This document shows positions 25,925-35,330 of a DNA stretch of 64,000 nt, piece by piece. The stretch is taken from the NCBI RefSeq assembly GCF_900101265.1, contig NZ_FMZS01000001.1, forward strand, positions 496,001 to 560,000, read 5' to 3'. Origin of the DNA: Massilia sp. PDC64. Lineage in GTDB: Bacteria > Pseudomonadota > Gammaproteobacteria > Burkholderiales > Burkholderiaceae_D. Positions within the stretch are counted from its first letter, which is position 1, and every line of letters begins with the position of its first letter. The position numbers and the translations under genes are program-made. The notes beneath the pieces were generated by a model. That model was not told the origin of the DNA. It made no database searches and was given only the letters and a program-made list of their open reading frames with translations.

Positions 25925-28900
25925 ATGAGATACGCACGTATCGGGGCGGCGCTCGCGCTCGCCGCGCTCTGCATCACAGCCAATGCGGCCACCGACCCGG
26001 CCCGCGCCACGGCCCCGCTCGACGGCTGGGCGAGCCAGGGCGGCGGCACCGTCGCCGGCGCCAACGCAACCACCGACCAGATCTACACCGTGACGAACCG
26101 CGCGCAGCTGCTCGCGGCCATCGCCAACGGCGGCACGACGCCCAAGATCATCAAGCTGTCCGGCATCGTCGACATGACGGAAGGCCGGCCGTACACGAGC
26201 ACCGCCGACCAGTCGGCCCGCGGCGCCATCCGCCTCAAGAGCAACACGACGCTGATCGGCGACGGCGCCAACGCCGGCCTCGTCAACGGTCACATCATCC
26301 TGTCGAACGTCAGCCAGATCATCATCCGCAACCTCAGGATCCAGAACCCGTGCGACGTGGGCCCCGTGTGGGACCCGACGGACGGATCGACCGGCAACTG
26401 GAACGCGGCCTATGACGCCATCGGCATCTCCGGCTCGGACCATGTCTGGATCGACCACAACTCGTTCACCGACGCGCCCGTGACCGACAACTTCCTGCCC
26501 ATCGAGAACGGGCACGTGAAGCAATGCCACGACGGCGCCGTCGACATCACCAACGCGTCCGACTACGTGACGGTGTCGTACAACGTGTTCGGCGAACACG
26601 ACAAGAACAACCTGGTCGGCTCCAGCAGTTCCGCCACGGCGGACGAGGGCAAGCTGCGCGTCACCTTCAGCAACAACGTGTTCCGCGCGATCCAGTCGCG
26701 CGCGCCGCGCGTGCGCTTCGGCCAGGTCCACCTCTTCAACAACTACTACGTGGGCAGCAAGACGGCCGACGTCTACGCCAACAGCTACAGCGTGGGCACC
26801 GGTACCGCCGCGAAGATCCTGTCGAACGCGAACGTGTTCGAGATCGCCGGCGCGAGCGGCTGCGACAGCGTGGTCAGGAATCCCGGCGACGCCACGGCCG
26901 GCACCTTCAGGGACACCGGCTCGCTGCTGAACGGCGCGGCGCTGGGCGCGTGCGGCGTTTCCAGCGCGACGACGTGGACGCCGCCGTACGCCTACACCCC
27001 GCGCCCCGCCGCCCTCGTGAAAGCAAACGCGCTGGCGCAGGCCGGCGGCGGTAAACTCACGACGGCGATCACGGGCACTGGCAAGACCACCATCGACACG
27101 GGTCCCACCCTGAACTGCCCCGCCACGGGCCTGTACTTCTGCGACGATTTCCAAAGCGGCAGCACGGCCAAGTGGAACCTCCTCCCCGTGTCCGGTCCGA
27201 ACGGCACGTTCGGCGTGACGGACGAAGCGGCCGGCAGCGCCAGCAAGGTGCTGCAGTACACGGCCGCGACGACGGGCGGCGTACTGGCCCTCGTGAAGCC
27301 GGATGCATTCGGCGGCGTCCCTTCGGCCGATTACTACGTCGAAGCGCGCATCCGCCCGATGGCCAACGGCACGACGGGCAACAAGCTGCTGTACCTCGTC
27401 GCGCGCTACGTCGATGCCGGCAACTGGTATGCCGCGGGCCTGAACGTCCAGAGCAGCACGACGAGCACCCAGGTCGAGATCGCGCGCATGCTGAACGGGA
27501 CGCTCAGCCGCCCGAAACAGGTCAGGACGCCGATCGCGATGGATGCCCAGTTCTACACGGTCCGCTTCGAAATGATCGGCACCACGCTCACCGTCTACCT
27601 GGACGGGAAGAACCTCGGCAGCATCACCGATGCGTCGTTCGCGCAACGGGGATTGATCGGCCTGTACACGGCCAATAAATCGTTCCAGGTCGACGACGTG
27701 CGCGTGGGCGACCCGCGCCAGAAACCCGTGCAGCTGACGCTCGATCCGGCCGCGACGACCTACACGGCCGAAGCAGGCGACGCGCCGCTCCGGATCGCCG
27801 TCACGGCCGTCACGGCGGACGGCACGGCCGACAGTTTCACCGTCGCGTCCAGCAATCCGGCCGTCGTCGGCGCGAGCGCGAACGGCAACACCGTCACACT
27901 GACGCCGCTGTCCGCCGGCACGGCCAATATCGTGTTCACGAGCGGCTCCGAACCAGGCCTCACGCGCACGATCGCGGCGACCATCGGCGCGCAATTCGTC
28001 CAGCCCACGCAGACGTATCCCCTCGCGGGCGCCAGCAGCCCGGCCGCGCAGGCGGGGGCGGTGAACGTCGACACGGTGTTGACACTCACCTTCGACAGCC
28101 CGCCGACGCTGGGCGCCAACGGCAGCATCCGCATCTTCCGCAAGGCCGACGACGCGCTGGTCGACGTGATCCGCACGAGCGGCGAGACGGACGCCCTCGG
28201 CTACCCGGGCCAGGCCCTCGTGCGGCGCGTGAACACGGCGCCGATCCGCATCGACGGCAACACGGTCCGCATTACGCCGCATGCGAACAAGCTCGCCTAC
28301 GGCACGGAATACTATGTCGCCATCGCCGACGGTGTGTTCGCCAACACCACGCTGGGCGGCCTGCCCTTCGTCGGCATCGGCAAGCTCGGTGGCTGGTCGT
28401 TCACGACGAAGGCGGCCCCACCGACTGCCGGCACCGTCACGGTCGACGATGACGGCACGGCCGACTTCCGCACCGTGCAGGGCGCGCTGAACTACGCGAT
28501 GCAGAATTTCGCGAAGACGGCGCCCGTGACAATCAACGTGAAGAACGGCACGTACGACGAGCTGCTGTACCTGAACGGCAAGGACAACGTGACGCTCAAG
28601 GGAGAGAGCCGCGACGGCGTCGTGATCCGCTACACGAACAATGAGACGCTGAACTCTGGCACCGGGTCGAGCCAGTCGCCGGCGGTGGCGGGGTCGCCGG
28701 CCGGCGGGCGGGCCGTGATGCTGGTCGAGAACGCGGACATGCTGGTGCTCGACACGCTCACGATCAACAACACGACGATCCGCTCGGCCTCGATCTCGGG
28801 CCAGGCGGAGACGCTGTACTTCAACAGCGACACGCGCCTCGTGGCGAAGCACGCGAACTTCACGAGCGAGCAGGACACGCTGAACCTGAAGGGCTGGGCA

Positions 28901-29464
28901 TGGTTCTACGACACGCTCGTGGCGGGCAACGTGGATTTCATCTGGGGCAGCAGCCATGCGGCCCTGTTCGAGAACAGCGAGATCCGCAGCGTGGGCGACA
29001 GCGCCAACGCATCCAGCGGCGGCTACGTGCTGCAGGCGCGCGTGCCCGTCGCGACGGACATCGGCTACGTCTTCCTGAACAGCGCGCTGACGCACGGCCC
29101 CGGCCCCGGCCCGAACCACGGCGACGTGCCGGCCGGCGCGACGTACCTGGCGCGCAGCCCCGGCAGCACGGCCACGTGGGACAACGTCGCGTTCGTGAAC
29201 TGCCGCATGGACGCGCACGTGGCGCCCGCCGGCTGGGCGGGCCAGGGTGTGAACGGCCAGCCGGCGCCGAATCCGGCCGTGGCGAGCGCGGACGCGGGCT
29301 GGCGCGAGTACGGCAGCACGACGCTGGCCGGCACGCCGCTCGACCTGCGCACGCGCGTGGGCGGGTACGTGCTGTCCGATGCGGACGTGGCGAACCGGTT
29401 CGCGACGCGCGCGAGGGTCTTCGCGGCCTATGGCGGCGGCGCGGGGTGGAATCCGCAGCCGTGA
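25925..29464 (+). CDS. Secreted multidomain pectate lyase (PL1)-pectinesterase (CE8) fusion
   Basis: 1179 residues with a signal peptide (MRYARIGAALALAALCITANA). Residues about 25-370 are a PL1 pectate lyase: VWIDHNSFTDAP, VTVSYNVFGEHDKNNLVGS, RAPRVRFGQVHLFNNYYVG. About 390-590 is a concanavalin-like module (YFCDDFQSGSTAKWN...). About 600-830 holds Ig-like and SbsA-type Ig modules. About 836-1179 is a CE8 pectin methylesterase: DGTADFRTVQGALNYA, both catalytic Asp contexts EQDTLNLKG and GNVDFIWG, and TYLARSPG. One protein can thus de-esterify pectin and cleave polygalacturonate. Overlaps nothing; its TGA directly abuts the convergent DUF4139 gene stop. Confidence 0.93.
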   Translation: MRYARIGAALALAALCITANAATDPARATAPLDGWASQGGGTVAGANATTDQIYTVTNRAQLLAAIANGGTTPKIIKLSGIVDMTEGRPYTSTADQSARGAIRLKSNTTLIGDGANAGLVNGHIILSNVSQIIIRNLRIQNPCDVGPVWDPTDGSTGNWNAAYDAIGISGSDHVWIDHNSFTDAPVTDNFLPIENGHVKQCHDGAVDITNASDYVTVSYNVFGEHDKNNLVGSSSSATADEGKLRVTFSNNVFRAIQSRAPRVRFGQVHLFNNYYVGSKTADVYANSYSVGTGTAAKILSNANVFEIAGASGCDSVVRNPGDATAGTFRDTGSLLNGAALGACGVSSATTWTPPYAYTPRPAALVKANALAQAGGGKLTTAITGTGKTTIDTGPTLNCPATGLYFCDDFQSGSTAKWNLLPVSGPNGTFGVTDEAAGSASKVLQYTAATTGGVLALVKPDAFGGVPSADYYVEARIRPMANGTTGNKLLYLVARYVDAGNWYAAGLNVQSSTTSTQVEIARMLNGTLSRPKQVRTPIAMDAQFYTVRFEMIGTTLTVYLDGKNLGSITDASFAQRGLIGLYTANKSFQVDDVRVGDPRQKPVQLTLDPAATTYTAEAGDAPLRIAVTAVTADGTADSFTVASSNPAVVGASANGNTVTLTPLSAGTANIVFTSGSEPGLTRTIAATIGAQFVQPTQTYPLAGASSPAAQAGAVNVDTVLTLTFDSPPTLGANGSIRIFRKADDALVDVIRTSGETDALGYPGQALVRRVNTAPIRIDGNTVRITPHANKLAYGTEYYVAIADGVFANTTLGGLPFVGIGKLGGWSFTTKAAPPTAGTVTVDDDGTADFRTVQGALNYAMQNFAKTAPVTINVKNGTYDELLYLNGKDNVTLKGESRDGVVIRYTNNETLNSGTGSSQSPAVAGSPAGGRAVMLVENADMLVLDTLTINNTTIRSASISGQAETLYFNSDTRLVAKHANFTSEQDTLNLKGWAWFYDTLVAGNVDFIWGSSHAALFENSEIRSVGDSANASSGGYVLQARVPVATDIGYVFLNSALTHGPGPGPNHGDVPAGATYLARSPGSTATWDNVAFVNCRMDAHVAPAGWAGQGVNGQPAPNPAVASADAGWREYGSTTLAGTPLDLRTRVGGYVLSDADVANRFATRARVFAAYGGGAGWNPQP

Positions 29465-31051
29465 TCAGGGCAAGCCCTGCACGTAGCCCTCTTTCGGATA
29501 ATCGATGACGTAGTCGACGTCGAAGCGGGCCGTCTCGTTCGGCTTCAGCGTGCGCATCCAGCCTACCAGTCCGCGCCGCTGTTCCCAGTCGCGGACGTCC
29601 GGCTCCGGACGCAGCGCCGTCTTGACGGTCACCTTGTCCGATTCGCTGACCGGCGTCGGTTCGAGCACCAGCACGTCGATCGGTTGGCGATGGGTGCTCG
29701 TCACGACGTACGTCTGCGCGATGCGGCGCTGGTTGGCGCCGTTGAAGAAGCCCGTCTGGCCCGATTTGCGGTCGCGGTCCTCGACCTTCACGCGCACGAG
29801 CGGGTCGCGTCCGAACGCCAGGCGGAACCGCCCATCCGCTGCGGCCTGCGGGTCCCAGCGCAGCGCGCCGACATAGGTCCCGTCGCGCTGCAGCTGCACC
29901 TGGCCGGGCAGCCAGACGCCGTCGGGCCGCGCCGCCTGCGCCGTCAGGACTGCCGCATCGTTGCCGCTTCGCGGCGCGACGACGACGCGCTGCTCCGCCT
30001 TCAGCGTCTGGCGCGACAGGCTGACGGCGATCTCGCGGCCGTCCGACGCCAGCGTGACGCGGGCCGGCACCTCGAACTCGGTGGTGAAGTTCCCCTGCGT
30101 TTCCAGGATGGGGGCGATGTAATCGTCCTGTTTGGCCGCGGGCGGCGCCGGTGGTGCCGCGGGGGCCGGTGCGGGCATGGCGCGGAACATCACCGAACTG
30201 TCGAACCTCGAGTCCACCGGCGGCCGGTAATCCAGCAGCCACGGTTCCGGATCCGGCGCGTAGACGACAAGGCTCGGCTGCCCGGTGGACAGGCGCAGCT
30301 TGACGTTGCTCCAGTCCTCGCCCGTCTTTTGCGAAATGGTCGCCATCCGCTCCAGGTCGAGGGTGGATGCGTTCGAGTCGAGCGCGGCCCGGTACGCCGG
30401 CTTCCAGCCCGCGCGGTTGACCTGGTAAGTCAGCACGATCTTCCCGCCCTGCCGGGCCGCCACCTGCACCGTGATCGTCCGCCCGGCACGCGCGCCGGCA
30501 CGCGCCTGGGCGAGGTCGCGCTGCGCGGCGTCGAGCTGCTTCGTCAGCGCGCGCTTCTTCGTCTCGTCGTTGCGCACGCGTTCGAGCGCATCGAACGCGC
30601 CCTTGCGGATCGCGTCGAGCGTGCCCGCCAGGTTCTTCGCATCGACGGGCGCGGGCTTGTCGCCGCCCGAGCCCAGCTTCTCGAGATAGCCTTGCACGAT
30701 CTGCGCCGACTTGATGTCCGCGTCGATCGCGGCGACCTGGTCCTGCAATGCCTGCACCTTCGCCTCGAGATCCGCCTCGCGCGGGCTCGGACTGTCGGCC
30801 CTGGCCTGGTCGCGCGTGACGACCTGCCCCACCTGGATGCCGGGATCGGCCTGCAGCCGGACGGTCTCCGTGTCGAAGTTGGCCGGCAGGCCCGTGATCT
30901 CGACCTGCGTCGCGCCGGGCGCGACCTGGGCGACGCGCTCCACGGTGGCGCTGCCGGGGTACAACGTGACGCTCTGGATCGGCGCTTCCGTTGCCGCGGC
31001 GGTCGTCATTGCGAACACCAGGCCGAGTGGCCATGCCTGCTTGAATTCCAT
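29465..31051 (-). CDS. DUF4139 (mucoidy inhibitor MuiA-like) secreted protein
   Basis: 528 residues from the ATG at 31051 ([23 protein letters not shown] signal). N-terminal DUF4140-like part: [33 protein letters not shown] coiled-coil segment follows (about 95-205, [46 protein letters not shown]). The DUF4139 beta-rich part is [55 protein letters not shown]. Biochemical role unknown; the MuiA name comes from a mucoidy phenotype. Convergent with the pectinase gene. Confidence 0.9.
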   Translation of the reverse strand: MEFKQAWPLGLVFAMTTAAATEAPIQSVTLYPGSATVERVAQVAPGATQVEITGLPANFDTETVRLQADPGIQVGQVVTRDQARADSPSPREADLEAKVQALQDQVAAIDADIKSAQIVQGYLEKLGSGGDKPAPVDAKNLAGTLDAIRKGAFDALERVRNDETKKRALTKQLDAAQRDLAQARAGARAGRTITVQVAARQGGKIVLTYQVNRAGWKPAYRAALDSNASTLDLERMATISQKTGEDWSNVKLRLSTGQPSLVVYAPDPEPWLLDYRPPVDSRFDSSVMFRAMPAPAPAAPPAPPAAKQDDYIAPILETQGNFTTEFEVPARVTLASDGREIAVSLSRQTLKAEQRVVVAPRSGNDAAVLTAQAARPDGVWLPGQVQLQRDGTYVGALRWDPQAAADGRFRLAFGRDPLVRVKVEDRDRKSGQTGFFNGANQRRIAQTYVVTSTHRQPIDVLVLEPTPVSESDKVTVKTALRPEPDVRDWEQRRGLVGWMRTLKPNETARFDVDYVIDYPKEGYVQGLP

Positions 31052-31165
31052 GATGCTCCTTCGAGGATTGAACCCGTCGAGCTTAGCAAATGGTGCTTTC
31101 CGAAAAGCCACTAAATGTAACAATGTCAACCATCATCTTATTGCAATATTGTTGTTGTATTATTT

Positions 31166-31195
31166 CCTGTGGGACAAGCCATGTCCTTCCACAGG
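31166..31195 (+). promoter_or_regulatory. Hairpin partly sequestering the aqpZ ribosome-binding site
   Basis: CCTGTGG (31166-31172) pairs with CCACAGG (31189-31195), and inner GACA (31173-31176) with TGTC (31182-31185). The 3' arm overlaps the AGGAG ribosome-binding site at 31193-31197, 8 nt before the ATG. It could modulate translation. Confidence 0.5.
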
Positions 31196-31205
31196 AGATC
31201 ACACT

Positions 31206-31934
31206 ATGTTTCGTAAATGCTTTGCCGAATTCCTCGGCACGTTCTGGCTCGTGCTGGGCGGCTGCGGCAGCGCCGTGCTGGCCGCCAAATTCGCCGATGT
31301 CGGCATCGGCCTCGCGGGCGTTTCACTCGCCTTCGGCCTGACCGTGCTGACGGGCGCCTACGCGTTCGGCCCCGTGTCGGGCGGCCACTTCAATCCGGCC
31401 GTCACGGTCGGCCTGTGGGCCGGCGGTCGTTTCCCCGCGCGCCATATCGTTCCGTACATCGTCGTGCAGGTCTGCGGTGCGATCGCCGCCGCCGGCGTCC
31501 TGTATGCGATCGCAAGCGGCAAGCCCGGCTTCGATCTCGCCGGTGGCTTTGCGTCGAACGGCTTTGGCGAGCACTCGCCGGGCGGCTATTCGCTCGGCGC
31601 CGCGCTCGTCACGGAACTGGTCATGACGTTCATGTTCGTGCTGATCATCCTCGGCGCCACGCATACCCGCGCGCCCGTGGGCTTTGCCGGTCTGGCGATC
31701 GGCCTGGCGCTGACGCTCATCCACCTGGTCAGCATCCCCGTCACCAACACGTCCGTCAACCCGGCCCGCAGCACGGGGCCCGCGCTGTTCGTCGGCGGCT
31801 GGGCGCTCGCGCAACTGTGGCTGTTCTGGCTCGCGCCGCTGGCGGGCGGCGTGCTGGCGGGCGCGGTGTACCGCGCCGTGCTGGAACGCGACGAAGGCGA
31901 GCCGGCGGTGACGGGCCGTCCGACCCGACAATAA
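31206..31934 (+). CDS. aqpZ: Aquaporin Z
   Basis: 242 residues with six transmembrane helices. Both NPA boxes are present ([15 protein letters not shown] and [16 protein letters not shown]), with the ar/R-type context of water-selective AqpZ (His in [21 protein letters not shown]). The N-terminus [29 protein letters not shown] is typical. It mediates rapid water flux across the inner membrane. ATG at 31206 with AGGAG upstream. Monocistronic; a hairpin overlaps its ribosome-binding site. Convergent with the amidohydrolase gene 9 nt downstream. Confidence 0.97.
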   Translation: MFRKCFAEFLGTFWLVLGGCGSAVLAAKFADVGIGLAGVSLAFGLTVLTGAYAFGPVSGGHFNPAVTVGLWAGGRFPARHIVPYIVVQVCGAIAAAGVLYAIASGKPGFDLAGGFASNGFGEHSPGGYSLGAALVTELVMTFMFVLIILGATHTRAPVGFAGLAIGLALTLIHLVSIPVTNTSVNPARSTGPALFVGGWALAQLWLFWLAPLAGGVLAGAVYRAVLERDEGEPAVTGRPTRQ

Positions 31935-31943
31935 AAACACCGT

Positions 31944-33266
31944 TCAGCGGACGGCGTCCCGCCGCACGACGACGCCGTCCTTCATCACGAACAGGGGCCG
32001 CTCGGTGACCGTGATGTCGGCGATGGGATTGCCCGGCACGGCCACGACGTCCGCCAGCTTGCCCGCCTCCAGCGTGCCGACGCGGTCAAACGTGCCCAGC
32101 AAACGCGCCGCGTTGGCCGTGCCGGCCAGCAGCGCCTGCGCCGGCGTCAGGCCGTTCTCGACCATGTAGCGGAACTCGCGTGCGTTGCTGCCGTGCGCGC
32201 CGACGCCGGCGTCCGTGCCGAGCGCGATCGGCACGCCGATCTGCACCGCGTGGCGGAACGTCTGGCGCAGGTGCGCCGCGGCGGCGCGGCCCTTCTCCGC
32301 GATCACGGGCGGGAACGTGCCGATCTTTTCCTCGACGTGCGCGATGGCGGAGATCGTCGGCACGAGATAGACGTTCTTCGCCTTCATCGCGCGCAGCGTG
32401 TCGTCCTCGATGAAGCTGCCGTGCTCGATCGAATCGACGCCGGCCGCCACCGCCATCTTCGCCGCCTTGTCGCCGTGCGCATGCGCCGCGACCTTGCGGC
32501 CCCACGCGTGCGACTCGCCGATCACGGCATTCATCTCGTCCTGCGACAGCTCCGGCGCATCGACGGGATCCGACAGCGACAGCACCCCGCCCGACGGCAT
32601 GAACTTGATGACGTTGGCGCCGTACTTGATCTGGTAGCGCACCGCCGCGCGGCACTCTTCCGGCCCGTTGCACACGCCCTGCAGCGGCCCGGCCAGCGGC
32701 AGTTTATGCGGCGGGATCGGGTCCTGGTCCGCATGGCCGCCGGTGGAACCGACCGCATAATTCGACACGAGCATGCGCGGCCCCGGCACCTTGCCCGCGT
32801 CGATGGCGTTGCGCAGGCCAAGGGCGACCCAGTCCGTCGAACCGACGTCGCGCACCGAGGTGAAACCCGCCTCCAGCGTGATGCGCGCATAGTAGGCGCC
32901 GTACAGCGCCTGCTCGGCCGGGAAGCGCATCATGTTGTCGAAGAAGTCGCCGTACCAGTTGTCGCTGGACTGGCCGGACAGGTGCACGTGGGCGTCGATG
33001 AAGCCCGGCAGCAAGGTCGCATCGCCCAGGTCGACGACCTCGGCGCCGGCCGGCACTTCCGCCTTGTCGCCCTGGGCGATGCGGACGATCTTGTTGCCGA
33101 CGATGGTCAGCTGCGGATGGTCGACCAGCTTGCCGCTGGCACCGTCGAACATGCGCGCGGCACGTAGGACGACGGTGTGCGGGGCCGCCGGTGCGGCGTC
33201 GGCCGCGCAGGCGTTGGCGGCCAGGAGGGAGAGGAAAGCGGTGAGGATGCGGGTTCGTGTTGTCAT
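31944..33266 (-). CDS. Secreted metal-dependent amidohydrolase (imidazolonepropionase-like)
   Basis: 440 residues from the ATG at 33266 (MTTRTRILTAFLSLLAANACAA signal). The frame stays open upstream but is not coding there. The amidohydrolase metal site is complete: DAHVHLSG, KFMPSGGVLS, VAAHAHGDKA, DSIEHGSFI, ALGTDAGVGAHG. The NAARLLGTFDRVGTLEAGKLADVVAVPGNPI ending is typical of the Xaa-Pro/imidazolonepropionase-related exported group. Probable periplasmic hydrolase of a dipeptide or cyclic amide; the substrate is unknown. Confidence 0.92.
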   Translation of the reverse strand: MTTRTRILTAFLSLLAANACAADAAPAAPHTVVLRAARMFDGASGKLVDHPQLTIVGNKIVRIAQGDKAEVPAGAEVVDLGDATLLPGFIDAHVHLSGQSSDNWYGDFFDNMMRFPAEQALYGAYYARITLEAGFTSVRDVGSTDWVALGLRNAIDAGKVPGPRMLVSNYAVGSTGGHADQDPIPPHKLPLAGPLQGVCNGPEECRAAVRYQIKYGANVIKFMPSGGVLSLSDPVDAPELSQDEMNAVIGESHAWGRKVAAHAHGDKAAKMAVAAGVDSIEHGSFIEDDTLRAMKAKNVYLVPTISAIAHVEEKIGTFPPVIAEKGRAAAAHLRQTFRHAVQIGVPIALGTDAGVGAHGSNAREFRYMVENGLTPAQALLAGTANAARLLGTFDRVGTLEAGKLADVVAVPGNPIADITVTERPLFVMKDGVVVRRDAVR

Positions 33267-33346
33267 TGTGGGCAGCCCATCGGTAGGAAAGCGCCGATTA
33301 CGCCCAGAGACTCCCATTAACAACGTGATCGCATGCTGCGCTGCGG

Positions 33347-33997
33347 TTACGCGGACTTGCGGCGGCGACGGCGGATGAGGGCCATCGCGCCGGCGCCCAG
33401 GCCGAACGTCGCGATGCTGACCGGTTCCGGCACGGCGTTCAGCTTGTCGTTGCTGGCGAACGTCGCGTAGGCGGAGGCATTCGCGGCCTTGAACTGGGCC
33501 TGCATGGCGCCGTCGCAGCAGCCTTCCAGGCCGTAGATCTTCACGATGTGGTTGCCGGCCGCAAGGTTGATTGCACCCTGCAGGCTGCCGTTCGCCGTGC
33601 CGTAGCTGTTGTTCCACCACATGTCGTGCGTGTTGTAGCCCAGGGCGACGCCGTCGACGAACAGGGCGCCGCCGTAGCCGAAGTCGACGCCCGTGCGGAA
33701 GTTCCACGTACCGGCCTGCGCCGCGGTGACGCCGAAATTGATCGTGGACTCGAAGGCATAGTTGCTGATGCCGCCGAAGTAATTCTTGACCGCCAGGTTG
33801 TCGTAGACGGCGACGGACTTGCTGCCCTTGTACCCGGCAGGATTGGCGATGGCGGCGTCCACGGCCAGCTTGTAGGCGGCCGCATTCGCCTGCGCGGCGG
33901 GCGACGTGGATGCAACCTGCAGCGTAATGACGCTGGCGTTGGCGGTCAGGGCAAGGCTGGCAAGCAGGGCAAGGGCGAGCTGGGAGCGGACGTTCAT
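33347..33997 (-). CDS. CCXG-type PEP-CTERM protein
   Basis: 216 residues. Signal peptide MNVRSQLALALLASLALTANAS; C-terminal VPEPVSIATFGLGAGAMALIRRRRRKSA is a PEP-CTERM sorting signal. The body has a PA14-like beta-rich character (FRTGVDFGYGGALFVDGVALGYNTHDMWWNNSYG, AAGNHIVKIYGLEGCCDGAMQAQF). The CCDG dicysteine segment matches the CCXG subgroup of PEP-CTERM proteins, as I recall it. Function unknown; exposed after exosortase processing. Upstream AT-rich DNA carries two 20-bp-spaced repeats. Confidence 0.85.
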   Translation of the reverse strand: MNVRSQLALALLASLALTANASVITLQVASTSPAAQANAAAYKLAVDAAIANPAGYKGSKSVAVYDNLAVKNYFGGISNYAFESTINFGVTAAQAGTWNFRTGVDFGYGGALFVDGVALGYNTHDMWWNNSYGTANGSLQGAINLAAGNHIVKIYGLEGCCDGAMQAQFKAANASAYATFASNDKLNAVPEPVSIATFGLGAGAMALIRRRRRKSA

Positions 33998-34036
33998 CGC
34001 AAGATATCCTTAATTTGTTTAACTAAGATCAATATA

Positions 34037-34076
34037 TCATTCCAAAAAGAACTTTGTCATTACAAAAAGGAATCTT
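34037..34076. repeat. Two tandem 20-bp-period AT-rich repeats
   Basis: TCATTCCAAAAAGAACTTTG and TCATTACAAAAAGGAATCTTTG begin at 34037 and 34057. They lie between the CCXG PEP-CTERM gene start and the HIBADH-family gene end, upstream of the former. They may be a two-turn-spaced regulator site. Confidence 0.5.
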
Positions 34077-34089
34077 TGTTGTCTATTAT

Positions 34090-34968
34090 TTATTTAGTGT
34101 CAATACGGCGCCACACGTGCTTGCCCAACGCCGCCAGGTCGAGATCCGCATCGCCCTGCGCGACGGCGTCCTGCAAGGTCGCCTTCAAGGTCTCGCCGAA
34201 CGCGAGCGGCAGGCCCTTGTCCTGGCCCGCTTCCACCGCGAGGCGCACGTCCTTCAGGCCCAGCGCCAGTTTGAATCCCGCCGGCGAGTAGCGCTCCTCG
34301 GCGATCATCCCGCCATACCCCTTGTAGACGGGCGAGCCGGCGAACAGCGTGCTGGTGACGAGGTCGATGAAATCCGCGGCCGGCACGCCGTGCGCACGCG
34401 CCAGTGCGGTGCCCTCGCCCGTCGCCTCGATCGCGCAGGCGAGCATCAGGTTGCACGCAAGCTTGATCGCGTTCGCCTGTTCCGGCTCGCTGCCGAAGCG
34501 CCACGTTTTTTGTCCCATCAGGTCGAACAGCGGCTGCACGCGCGCGATCAGTTCGTCGCTGCCGCCCGCGAGAATGTTCAGCTTGCCCGCCTGCGCGACG
34601 TCCACGCGGCCCAGCACGGGCGCGGCAACGTAGCCGACGCCGCGCTCGACGTGCAGCGCCGCCATCTCGCGCGCGAACGCGACGGAGACCGTGGCCATGT
34701 TGACGTGGATGCTGCCGGGCGCCATCGCGGCCAGCACGCCGCCGTCCAGCAGCACGGCGCGCGTCGCGTCATCGTCCGCGAGCATGGTGAAGACGACGTC
34801 GGCGATGCCGCACTCGGCGGGCGTCGCGGCCGGTTTCGCGCCCAGCGCCGCGAGCGCCTGCACGGGTTCCGGGCTGCGGTTCCAGACGTGGACGGGCTGG
34901 CCGGACTTCAGCAGGTTGGCGGCCATGTGGTGGCCCATGCTGCCCAGGCCGATGAATGCGATGCTCAT
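34090..34968 (-). CDS. NAD(P)-dependent beta-hydroxyacid dehydrogenase (HIBADH/GLYR1-like)
   Basis: 292 residues from the ATG at 34968. Rossmann motif FIGLGSMGHHMAANLLKSG at residues 4-22. The substrate-binding segment GYVAAPVLGRVDVAQAGKL takes the place of the usual DAPVSGG, and the catalytic Lys lies in NAIKLACNLML. The all-alpha C-terminal domain contains SPAGFKLALGLKDVRLAVEAG. Relatives include succinic semialdehyde and glyoxylate reductases and 3-hydroxyisobutyrate dehydrogenase. No neighbour pins down the substrate. It faces away from the alginate-lyase gene across a 362-bp intergenic region. Confidence 0.92.
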   Translation of the reverse strand: MSIAFIGLGSMGHHMAANLLKSGQPVHVWNRSPEPVQALAALGAKPAATPAECGIADVVFTMLADDDATRAVLLDGGVLAAMAPGSIHVNMATVSVAFAREMAALHVERGVGYVAAPVLGRVDVAQAGKLNILAGGSDELIARVQPLFDLMGQKTWRFGSEPEQANAIKLACNLMLACAIEATGEGTALARAHGVPAADFIDLVTSTLFAGSPVYKGYGGMIAEERYSPAGFKLALGLKDVRLAVEAGQDKGLPLAFGETLKATLQDAVAQGDADLDLAALGKHVWRRIDTK

Positions 34969-35102
34969 GCGTGCTCCTTTGTTCGAGTTCCTGCCCGCTA
35001 GGGCCAAAGCAGTATTAAACCAGCAATCGCGCCGGGCCGCCGCGACGCCAACGAGAAGATGCCGACCGCGTCGTTGCCGTGCGCGACCTGCGTCACGATC
35101 CA

Positions 35103-35116
35103 TGTTATCGTTAACT
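35103..35116. promoter_or_regulatory. LacI-type operator candidate, alginate-lyase 1
   Basis: TGTTATCGTTAACT has the CG-centred palindromic form TGTTAnCGnTAACA common in LacI-family operators (10 of 14 positions symmetric). A related TTAACGTTAA palindrome lies upstream of the paralogous gene at 49567-49580. Confidence 0.45.
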
Positions 35117-35201
35117 AATATAACTCAAATAACTGATTGGAATATCACGGGCGCGGCAATGGGACCGCCATACTTCAGTAATTTTTTTGCTCGAATAAAT
35201 A

Positions 35202-35266
35202 TCTCGCAGGCTTGCGAGACCACGGGCAAGGCGACGGGGACGCCCGGGACGCCCTTGAACGTGACA
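35202..35266 (+). promoter_or_regulatory. Conserved 5' leader RNA element, copy 1
   Basis: Hairpin TCTCGCA-GGCT-TGCGAGA (35202-35219) is followed after 3 nt by a 44-nt block (35223-35266) identical at 43 positions to the copy before the second alginate-lyase gene. The block contains a tandem GGGACGCCC repeat. The position, about 20 nt after the predicted transcription start and 65 nt before the ATG, puts it in the 5' untranslated region. See the matching entry at 49679-49743. Confidence 0.6.
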
Positions 35267-35330
35267 GTCCCGGCGCGCGATGTGGCTGAGGCGTCGCCGG
35301 TTAATGATGTTCACTCATTAAGGGGTACTG

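Larger units (their letters stand above)
34969..35330 (+). promoter_or_regulatory. 362-bp intergenic region: alginate-lyase 1 promoter and leader
   Basis: No gene was found here. From left to right it contains a GC-rich stretch without recognisable features (to about 35100), a LacI-like palindrome (35103-35116), and TAACT repeats. A block matching the second alginate-lyase promoter follows (CGGCAAT..GACCGCCATA, 35154-35172) with a -10-like CATACT (35169-35174). The shared leader element (35202-35266) comes next, then a ribosome-binding site AAGGGG before the ATG at 35331. Confidence 0.6.

Noticed and set aside
31944..33707. 587-codon extension of the amidohydrolase
   Set aside because: The signal peptide at 33266 marks the real start. 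The extension reads the CCXG PEP-CTERM gene in another frame.
35223..35266. Class I cyclic-di-GMP riboswitch in the lyase leaders
   Set aside because: GGGCAA and GGGACGC occur, but the GCAAACC core, tetraloop-receptor and second stem of that class are missing, so the resemblance is superficial.
35111..35314. Minus-strand short ORFs antisense to the lyase leaders (also 49522-49806) with a shared RPGRPRRLAR-like segment
   Set aside because: The shared peptide follows directly from the 44-nt conserved nucleotide block. The rest of the two frames is unrelated and there is no ribosome-binding site.
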